DNA from: an uncultured Clostridia bacterium
GTDB lineage: Bacteria > Bacillota > Clostridia > Oscillospirales > Acutalibacteraceae
Reading direction: 5' to 3'
DNA length: 20,440 bases
Assembly: GCA_945971755.1 (NCBI GenBank)
Contig: CAMFPJ010000008.1
Coordinates: 1 to 20,440, forward strand
A model generated the notes under the pieces. It was not told the origin of the DNA. It searched no databases and worked only from the letters and a program-made list of their open reading frames with translations. This document shows, piece by piece, positions 13,938-20,440 of this stretch (position 1 is its first letter; every line of letters begins with the position of its first letter). The position numbers and the translations under genes are program-made.

Positions 13938-16900
13938 TTACCTTTTGATTTTAACTGTAATAATTTCAAAGGGTTTGAAATCAACTGTTATGGTATTACC
14001 GGTAACTTTTAACTCTCTGATGTTATTTTCAAGCATATCGCAAATGAAAGCTTTCTTTACGGGAACACCGAGAGTTACAGTTGCAGTAGTTCTCTTGTTA
14101 AAACACTCGTAACCGCGCAGAATAATATCATCATTATCCTCCGCCATTTTTGCAGTTTCAAAAATAACATTTTCTGCATCAACCGAAAGGAATGAATATT
14201 CTGTCGGAAGTGTGCCCTTATTAGTGCTGACGGGAACTGCTGTCATGGGAACATTGAGTTCGTAAGCCTTTTTAATTGTTCCTGCCTCCCTTAAGTCCCC
14301 TGCGTGGGGGTAAAGAGAGTATGTGAACTCGTGTTCGCACTTATCGGCAGTTTCGTCAGGGAATGTGCCGCATTTAAGAAGAGTAAGAGTCATTACTCCG
14401 TCGTGAATTGAGTGGCCGTATTTGCAGTCATTCATAAGTGAAACACCGTAACCGTATTCAGACAAGTCGCAATATTTATGAGCGCAAACCTCAAAACGAG
14501 CGGCGTCCCAGCTTGTGTTTTTATGAGTGGGGCGTTCAACGGAGCCAAACTGAATATCATAAGTTGCTTTGTTTGAGTTCACATCAACAGGGAATGCAGT
14601 TTTAAGAACAATGTGCTCCTCTTTCCAGTCTATATAAGTCTTGAAATCAATCTTATCAATATGGTCATAAACAAATATCCACTGAACAATTTTGCTGTCC
14701 TTATAATTCCTTGTAATCTTAAGACCTGCCCGCTCGCCCTCGTAAACCTGTTCGATTGACCGGACGTCTGAAATATCCCATTTCTTTTCTGTGTAATAAC
14801 TGCTGATTTCCCAGTTATCATACTCTCTGGGGAAATCTTCATAAGCAGTTAAAACGTTACCCTTTGCGCCGTTTTTGAGAACTTCACGGTTATTTCTCTT
14901 ATCAAAAACAGATGAGAAATTGCCGTTTTCATCTAATACGAGCGTGAAAAATTTATTCTCAATTCTGTTATGGGTAAGAATGATATTTGGGTCAGTCTTT
15001 TTAGGCTCAATTACCTTGTAACCCTTTGCCGGAATATTCTCGGCATAAATTACGCCGTTTTCAGTCTCAACCGCTGAAGATGAAGTAAATGAGTTAGGGT
15101 TATAAATAAGAACACCGCTGTCAGCATTTACACCGTCTGCAATTTTCTCTAAAGCAGAGCTTATAATCTCATTACCTGTTTTCTGAATTTCCCTATATTG
15201 TTCATGGGATACTTCATAAACATCGTGAATTGAAGAACCGGGGATAATATCGTGGAACTGATTAAGAAGAATCGTTTCCCAAGCGTCCTGTATTTTTTCT
15301 TTAGGATAAACTACACCGTTCAAATATTCATTGATAAGTGAAAGTGTTTCTGCCTTTTCAAACATAAACTCGCTTGTGCGGTTGTACTTTTTATTTTTTG
15401 CCTGTGAAGTATATGTACCGCGGTGGAATTCAAGGTAAAGTTCACCGCTCCAATGAGGCATGTGGGGCTTGTTTTCGGTTTTTGTTTTAACATCCTCTAA
15501 GAAGTCCCCTGCATAACCCATTACTGCGGTTGAAGTTCCCGGAATACCCTTTTTCAGTCTTGAATACATTTCAAGGTCTTTTGATGTGGGTCCTCCGCCG
15601 CCGTCACCGAAGCCGAATGTAATTAAAACATCGTTATAAAGGTCTTTTTGCTGAAAACGGTCATAAGCACCGCGAAGCTGATTTGCATTAAGCTTTGCAT
15701 TATATGTAACATTTGTTGCAGGCTCTTTGCCTCTCACCTTATCCTGTGCTGTCATAAAGTAGGTGAACACAGGGGTATTGTCAATACCGTGCCAAATGAA
15801 CTCGTCATAGGGCATTTTATTGCTTTCATTCCAGCCGATTTTTGAGGTGATGAACTTATCCACACCGCATTTATTCATAATCTGCGGAAGTGCAGCCGAA
15901 TAACCGAAAACATCGGGAAGCCACAAAACCTTACTGTCAACGCCGAATTCATTCTTCATAAAGCGTTTGCCGTAAAGGAACTGACGCACAAGGCTTTCAC
16001 CGGAAGAAAGATTGCAGTCTGCCTCAACCCACATTCCGCCTTCAACTTCCCACCTGCCCTGTTTAACCATTTCTTTAACTTCTTCGTAAAGCTCGGGGCT
16101 TTCTTCCTTAAGATATTTATAAAGTTGTGGCTGACTTGACATAAATTTGTACTCAGGGTACTTTTTCATTAGAGCCAGCACGGTTGAGAATGAGCGAAGT
16201 GTTTTTTCACGGGTTTGCGCCAAGGTCCACTCCCAAGCAACGTCAATGTGAGTATGACCGATACAAATAGCGTGAACTTCTCCCTCATGGCAATACTTTC
16301 CGTAAAATTCTGTTTGGATATACTCCTCTGCCTTTTCTATTGAAGCGTAGTATTCATCTGAATAAGGCTTTCTGAAATCAATAAGATTTAATGTATTGTT
16401 AAGGTACTTTTTAATCTCAAAATAGTTCTTTGAATTTTCATCTTCAAACTCTAAAATCTCAAAAGGAACACGAATATCATAATAGAGTTTCTTCGTCTTT
16501 TCATCAATTAGTTTAAGAGTTGCAAGGAAGTCAACATACTGGTCATGAATTGAGCCTGAGTACGCGTAAAGTGCTACCTGATGAATACCCTCGGTCATAA
16601 AAACATCACGGTGATTTTTATCAATACCCTGCTGAAGTTTTCCGTCCACATAAGCTATAAACTGCGGGTTAATATCCGCCCAGCCCACAGCACTGTCAGA
16701 TGCAACTTCAAGTTCAATTTCACCATGCCAATCTTTTGGAATTTCAACTGTTTTTATAAACCAAGCATGGCGGTCATGCACCCCGCCCCAACGGTCTTTG
16801 TACGGAATGTACTCACGGAAAGTGCTGTCAACTGCCGGAATATCGTTACCGATTTTGTAGTCGCACTCTTTATACATAAAGCCGTCAAGTGAGATTTTTT

Positions 16901-16967
16901 CTTTTACAATGTACTTTTCAAGTTCTTGTAAAAGCACTCTTATTCTGTCTTCAATAAAATCTTTCAT
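13938..16967 (-). CDS. GH38 family alpha-mannosidase
   Basis: A zinc-dependent retaining glycosidase that removes alpha-linked mannose. GH38 marks are clear: GHTHIDVAW with zinc ligands His240 and Asp242, the nucleophile Asp352 in WLPDVFGYS, FGFGDGGGGPT (451-461), YLEFHRGTYTS (511-521) and the last zinc ligand His572 in NQFHDIIPGSS. An N-terminal beta domain (1-230) and C-terminal beta sandwich complete the usual layout. The 1009 residues are normal. There is no signal peptide, so it works in the cytoplasm on imported oligosaccharides, as bacterial relatives acting on host N-glycan fragments do. The chosen ATG at 16967 follows AAAGGAA. It lies 19 bp after folC. No mannose transporter or other glycosidase is near it. 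Confidence 0.95.
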   Translation of the reverse strand: MKDFIEDRIRVLLQELEKYIVKEKISLDGFMYKECDYKIGNDIPAVDSTFREYIPYKDRWGGVHDRHAWFIKTVEIPKDWHGEIELEVASDSAVGWADINPQFIAYVDGKLQQGIDKNHRDVFMTEGIHQVALYAYSGSIHDQYVDFLATLKLIDEKTKKLYYDIRVPFEILEFEDENSKNYFEIKKYLNNTLNLIDFRKPYSDEYYASIEKAEEYIQTEFYGKYCHEGEVHAICIGHTHIDVAWEWTLAQTREKTLRSFSTVLALMKKYPEYKFMSSQPQLYKYLKEESPELYEEVKEMVKQGRWEVEGGMWVEADCNLSSGESLVRQFLYGKRFMKNEFGVDSKVLWLPDVFGYSAALPQIMNKCGVDKFITSKIGWNESNKMPYDEFIWHGIDNTPVFTYFMTAQDKVRGKEPATNVTYNAKLNANQLRGAYDRFQQKDLYNDVLITFGFGDGGGGPTSKDLEMYSRLKKGIPGTSTAVMGYAGDFLEDVKTKTENKPHMPHWSGELYLEFHRGTYTSQAKNKKYNRTSEFMFEKAETLSLINEYLNGVVYPKEKIQDAWETILLNQFHDIIPGSSIHDVYEVSHEQYREIQKTGNEIISSALEKIADGVNADSGVLIYNPNSFTSSSAVETENGVIYAENIPAKGYKVIEPKKTDPNIILTHNRIENKFFTLVLDENGNFSSVFDKRNNREVLKNGAKGNVLTAYEDFPREYDNWEISSYYTEKKWDISDVRSIEQVYEGERAGLKITRNYKDSKIVQWIFVYDHIDKIDFKTYIDWKEEHIVLKTAFPVDVNSNKATYDIQFGSVERPTHKNTSWDAARFEVCAHKYCDLSEYGYGVSLMNDCKYGHSIHDGVMTLTLLKCGTFPDETADKCEHEFTYSLYPHAGDLREAGTIKKAYELNVPMTAVPVSTNKGTLPTEYSFLSVDAENVIFETAKMAEDNDDIILRGYECFNKRTTATVTLGVPVKKAFICDMLENNIRELKVTGNTITVDFKPFEIITVKIKR

Positions 16968-16986
16968 TCGGGAAATTCCTTTCCTG

Positions 16987-18237
16987 TTAAAATACATCAC
17001 TCATTAAATAAAATGAACCGCAAATGAGAACGGTATCATTTTTATTTGCTGAATTTTTTATCTGCCTATAGGCAAGTTTCGGGTCACTTACAGCAGTACA
17101 ATTTTTACAATATTTTTTGGCAATACCTAAAAGATTCTCTGCGCTTTCTGCCCTTGGGTTTGAAGGTGTGCAGGTCGTCACACTGTCACAAAGGGGGGCA
17201 ACGAATTTAACATAGTTCTCTGTATCTTTATCTGCCATCATACCGATAAGCATTTTAATGTTTTTTATTTTGTAACGGAGAATAAAATCACGAAGTGCCT
17301 TTGCACAGCCCTCATTGTGACCGCCGTCGCGAATTACAAGAGGAGTTTCACCCGGTTCTGTCATTATCTCCATTCGGGCAAGCATTTTTGTTTTGCAAAG
17401 TCCCTCTTTTATATATTTTTTATCAATACCCAAAAGAAGTGCTGTTTCAATAACATTTACTGCATTTTCAATTTGGTGCTCACCTGAAAGTTTAATTTTG
17501 TATTCTTCACACTTATAAGAAAACCCTACTAAATGTGGAGTATCAAAAACTATTTCAGCATTTTGTGGGTTTGCAACGGTTAAGTTTGCGCCTTTTTTCC
17601 CAACTGTTTTTTTGATTACTTCTAACACATTTGTGTCCTGATTTTGAGAAGTGACAACCAAAACGCCCTCTTTAATAATTCCGCACTTTTCAAAAGCAAT
17701 TTGCGAAAGAGTGTCACCTAAAATTTTAGTGTGGTCAAGAGAAATTGAGGTGATAACACATGCTTCGGGCTTGCTTATTACATTAGTAGCGTCAAATCTT
17801 CCGCCGAGGCCCACTTCGATAACTGCATAGTCGCACCCTGCTTCATAAAAATAGAGAAAAGCCACCGCCGTAATAGCCTCAAACTCGGTAATGACTATTC
17901 CGTTTGAATTGAGTTTTTCAATTTCTCCGCGTACTCTCGTTACAGCGTCTGCAAGGTCATTTTCAGGGATATTCTCACCGTTTATTTGAATTCTCTCGCA
18001 AAAAGAGAGAACGTAAGGTGAAGTATAAAGCCCTGTTTTGTACCCTGCGCTGCTTAAAATGTTTGCAAGATGGGTACTTGTTGAGCCTTTACCGTTTGTG
18101 CCTGCAACGTGAATTGTTTTAATTTTTTCCTGTGGGTTACCGAGAGCCGAAAGGAGCATCGAAACACGCTCAAGACCGGGTTTTATGCCAAATTGTAAAA
18201 GTGAATGTATATATTCTACCGATTCTTCGTAATTCAT
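16987..18237 (-). CDS. folC: bifunctional dihydrofolate synthase / folylpolyglutamate synthase
   Basis: This cytoplasmic ligase adds glutamate to dihydropteroate and to folates, using ATP. The Mur-ligase-like fold shows HVAGTNGKGST (43-53) for ATP, a TSPYVLSFCERI folate loop (72-83), EVGLGGRFDATN (141-152), SISLDHTKILG (164-174), the FEKCGII lysine (184) that is usually carbamylated, and a C-terminal RDGGHN. Length, 416 residues, is normal. The ATG at 18237 begins one base after the nadC stop, so it is translated with nadC. No folP, folB or folK is nearby, so whether it does both reactions cannot be told from context. Confidence 0.95.
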   Translation of the reverse strand: MNYEESVEYIHSLLQFGIKPGLERVSMLLSALGNPQEKIKTIHVAGTNGKGSTSTHLANILSSAGYKTGLYTSPYVLSFCERIQINGENIPENDLADAVTRVRGEIEKLNSNGIVITEFEAITAVAFLYFYEAGCDYAVIEVGLGGRFDATNVISKPEACVITSISLDHTKILGDTLSQIAFEKCGIIKEGVLVVTSQNQDTNVLEVIKKTVGKKGANLTVANPQNAEIVFDTPHLVGFSYKCEEYKIKLSGEHQIENAVNVIETALLLGIDKKYIKEGLCKTKMLARMEIMTEPGETPLVIRDGGHNEGCAKALRDFILRYKIKNIKMLIGMMADKDTENYVKFVAPLCDSVTTCTPSNPRAESAENLLGIAKKYCKNCTAVSDPKLAYRQIKNSANKNDTVLICGSFYLMSDVF

Positions 18238-18238
18238 A

Positions 18239-19075
18239 TTATTTCATCTTCATTGAAATGTCGAAAGCCTTAACGGAATGAGTAAGAGCGCCTAGGGAGA
18301 TAATATCTACGCCTGTTTTTGCAACCTCCGCAATGTTTTGGAGTGTGATATTGCCCGATGCTTCTGTTTTTGCTCTGCCGCCAATATATTTAACTGCTTC
18401 TGCCATTTGCTCACAGTTCATATTGTCAAGCATAATAACGTCTGCTTTTGCACTGACTGCTTGTTTTACTTCGTCCATATTACGGGTTTCAACCTCAATT
18501 TTTACCATGTGACCGAGCTTTTCTCTTAAGGCTTCAACAGCAGGGATAATTCCTCCGCAGGCGTCAATGTGATTATCTTTAAGCATTGCACCGTCTGAAA
18601 GATTGTAACGGTGATTTCTGCCTCCGCCGCAAGTTACTGCATACTTTTGAAGTGAACGAAGTCCCGGAAGAGTTTTTCTTGTGTCGGCAACAGAGGCACA
18701 GGTACCATCGCAAAGCTTAACTGCTTTGTTAGCAGCGGTTGCAATACCCGACATGTGCTGAATTAAATTAAGTGCAGTTCGCTCGCCTTTAAGGAGTTCA
18801 CGTGTTAAGCCGTTAAATTCTACGATTATATCGCCTTTTTTGACTTCGTCACCGTCTTTTTTATGTGCTGTAAAAGCAAATGTGTCATCAAGAAGCTCGA
18901 AAACCCGCATTGCAACATCTAAACCGCAAAGAATTCCGTCATCTTTTGCTATAAAGTAGGAATCGTTCCGCTGATTTTCAGGGATAAGGTAATCTGCCGA
19001 AACGTCAATGTAGTTAATATCCTCTTTAATTGCATTTTTGATTACTTCGTCAACATAAAATTTGTTAAGCGTCAT
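18239..19075 (-). CDS. nadC: nicotinate-nucleotide pyrophosphorylase (quinolinate phosphoribosyltransferase)
   Basis: It joins quinolinate and PRPP to give nicotinate mononucleotide, CO2 and pyrophosphate in new NAD synthesis. Clear marks are GERTALNLIQHMSGIAT (97-113), DTRKTLPGLR (131-140), GGGRNHRYNLSDGAMLKDNH (150-169), an IEVE acid site, IMLDNM and ISLGALTHS. The start is the ATG at 19075 (278 residues), nine bases after GGGAGG. The frame opens earlier at 19117, but that stretch is inside nadB and matches no family start. It overlaps nadB by 11 bp, so the pair is coupled. Its PRPP would come from the prs product encoded about 5 kb away on the other strand. Confidence 0.96.
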   Translation of the reverse strand: MTLNKFYVDEVIKNAIKEDINYIDVSADYLIPENQRNDSYFIAKDDGILCGLDVAMRVFELLDDTFAFTAHKKDGDEVKKGDIIVEFNGLTRELLKGERTALNLIQHMSGIATAANKAVKLCDGTCASVADTRKTLPGLRSLQKYAVTCGGGRNHRYNLSDGAMLKDNHIDACGGIIPAVEALREKLGHMVKIEVETRNMDEVKQAVSAKADVIMLDNMNCEQMAEAVKYIGGRAKTEASGNITLQNIAEVAKTGVDIISLGALTHSVKAFDISMKMK

Positions 19076-20440
19076 TTTCACTAACCTCCCGAAGAATAAT
19101 GTAAGCCACGGTTGCAAGGCTTAATGCCTCGCAATACTCGGCAGTAATTTTGAATTTGCCGTTTTTAAGGCGGTTAAGTATTTCGCCCACACGCTTAAAG
19201 CCCATACGCACAACGTCTTCATTAGCAGGCATTACAAAGTAAGAGCGCTGCATAATGTTACGAATTTCGGTAACTGCACCTTTCATAAGCGGAGCGCCGT
19301 CAAGGTCACACTCATAGTTTCCGCTGACCGACACGCCGGAATTACCCGATGCAATTCTGCGGGCAATGTCATCGGCACAGCGTTTGCCGAATACAAGAGC
19401 CTCTAAAAGCGAGTTGCTTGCCAATCGGTTTTTGCCGTGAACTCCGGTGTTTGAACACTCGCCTACGGCATACAGCCTGTTGACTGTTGTCTGCGAATTA
19501 AGGTCAACCTCAATTCCGCCCATTAAATAGTGCTGACACGGAAAAATCGGAATAAGGTCTTTTGTAATGTCAACATTGTACTTAAGGCAGCCCTCATAAA
19601 TTCCGGGGAACCTTTTAAGAAGATAGTCTCTATCTCTATGGGTAATATCCAGATAAAAATTGTTACTGCCTGTCCTGCGGGATTCAATGATTATTGACTT
19701 TGACACAACATCACGCGGGGCAAGTTCAAGGCGCTCGTCATAACGGTGCATAAACCGTTCTTTTTTACAGTTAAGAAGATAAGCCCCCTCGCCTCTGACC
19801 GCCTCGCTGATAAGAAACTGTTCATTATCTGACGAATTAAATGCAGTCGGGTGGAACTGAACATAGCTTAAGTTTTTAATATTCGCGCCGATTTCATAAG
19901 CCAAACGAATACCGTCGCCTGTTGCGACCTGCGGGTTTGTTGTGTATTTGTAAACTCTGCCGATACCGCCCGTTGCAATAACGCAGTAAGATGCAAAGTA
20001 TTCATCTTGTCCGCCGGGTGTTAAAACATTGGCGCAAATTCCGTTCTTAATACGTGTTAACTTAAATACCGGTGAATTTTCAAGAATTGTAATGTTTTTG
20101 CGGGTGTGAACCTCGGCTAAAAGCTTATTTACAATTTCGGCACCCGTTGTGTCTTTATGATGAACAATTCGTCTTCTGCAATGGCCGCCCTCAAGAGTTT
20201 TTTGAAGTGAGCCGTCTTCGTTACGGTCAAAATCAACACCGTATTCCATAATCTTGCGAACCTGGTCCGGACCTTCGTTTACAAGTGTTGTTACCGCGTC
20301 AATATCATTAGCGCGCTGACCTGCAATCATAGTGTCCTCAATGTGAAGATCAAAGCTGTCATTCTCAAAGCTTAAAACCGCAGCAACCCCACCCTGCGCA
20401 AGGGAACTGTTTGACAAAGTATCATTTTTCTTTGAAAGTA
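19065..20440 (-). CDS. nadB: L-aspartate oxidase, N terminus outside the window
   Basis: This FAD enzyme oxidises aspartate to iminoaspartate, the first step to quinolinate. The open frame continues past the window edge: SKKNDTLSNSSLAQGGVAAV at the start is the internal NadB motif that normally follows the FAD-binding glycine loop, so some 35-40 residues are missing. No ATG of this frame is a true start. Other marks are GGHCRRRIVHHKDTTG, YVQFHPTAF, ISEAVRGEGAYL, LAPRDVV and QHYLMGGIEVD, ending in VHGKNRLASNSLLEALVFG. These separate it from fumarate reductase and succinate dehydrogenase, its relatives. The visible 457 residues plus the missing part would be slightly shorter than the Bacillus and E. 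coli enzymes. A nadA gene is expected further upstream but cannot be seen. Confidence 0.95.
   Translation of the reverse strand, partial: LSKKNDTLSNSSLAQGGVAAVLSFENDSFDLHIEDTMIAGQRANDIDAVTTLVNEGPDQVRKIMEYGVDFDRNEDGSLQKTLEGGHCRRRIVHHKDTTGAEIVNKLLAEVHTRKNITILENSPVFKLTRIKNGICANVLTPGGQDEYFASYCVIATGGIGRVYKYTTNPQVATGDGIRLAYEIGANIKNLSYVQFHPTAFNSSDNEQFLISEAVRGEGAYLLNCKKERFMHRYDERLELAPRDVVSKSIIIESRRTGSNNFYLDITHRDRDYLLKRFPGIYEGCLKYNVDITKDLIPIFPCQHYLMGGIEVDLNSQTTVNRLYAVGECSNTGVHGKNRLASNSLLEALVFGKRCADDIARRIASGNSGVSVSGNYECDLDGAPLMKGAVTEIRNIMQRSYFVMPANEDVVRMGFKRVGEILNRLKNGKFKITAEYCEALSLATVAYIILREVSENDA

Noticed and set aside
19065..20417. Complete nadB starting at an in-frame TTG at 20417
   Set aside because: Upstream codons continue the conserved NadB motif (SKKNDTLSNSS) to the window edge, and the FAD-binding glycine loop is missing. 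The gene is cut by the window.

Overview
The window reads as chromosomal core and near-core DNA from a gut-type Firmicute, most likely class Clostridia (Oscillospiraceae/Ruminococcaceae-like). This is inferred from the low-to-middling GC content, AGGAGG-type ribosome sites, the long clostridial form of PRPP synthase, the clostridial TetR-type regulator, and the nadB-nadC and folC pairing. No species can be named. I see no rRNA, tRNA, CRISPR array, transposase, integrase or phage gene. Coding is dense and no gene-free stretch reaches 300 bases.

Layout. (1) Positions 1-250 hold tandem copies of a 96-bp non-coding unit. Its hairpins are kept by compensatory base changes, and it ends 6 bp from the stop codon of the first gene. 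(2) From 257 to 10629 eight genes run head to tail on the minus strand with small gaps or overlaps. In transcription order they are: ABC ATPase, two-part FtsX-like permease, membrane diguanylate cyclase, cyclophilin, MTA/SAH deaminase (mtaD), purine nucleoside phosphorylase, methylthioribose-1-phosphate isomerase (mtnA), and a GPH-type sugar transporter. (3) A divergent control region at 10630-10833 faces a plus-strand TetR regulator whose stop codon overlaps the start of a cation diffusion facilitator. (4) A separate plus-strand PRPP synthase has its own promoter and ends at a strong hairpin terminator (13897-13924). That hairpin also faces (5) a minus-strand block: nadB (cut by the window edge), nadC, folC and a GH38 alpha-mannosidase.

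How the genes work together. The clearest story is in block 2. The mtaD, phosphorylase and mtnA genes are ordered as a pathway and translationally coupled. The phosphorylase carries the Glu/Asn pair of 6-oxopurine enzymes rather than the Asp of MTA phosphorylases. Together they predict salvage of methylthioadenosine (and perhaps 5'-deoxyadenosine or SAH) by deamination first: MTA to methylthioinosine, then hypoxanthine plus methylthioribose-1-P, then methylthioribulose-1-P. No enzyme for the next step is in the window. The gene after mtnA is a transporter instead. The TetR regulator probably controls the divergent ABC exporter and its own metal transporter partner. In block 5, NadB and NadC make quinolinate and nicotinate mononucleotide for NAD. 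NadC consumes PRPP, the product of the neighbouring PRPP synthase, though the two lie in separate transcription units.

The best candidates for something not yet described are the covarying tandem repeat at 1-250 and the deaminase-first MTA salvage operon with an associated transporter. A metal transporter with a duplicated C-terminal domain is of lesser interest.
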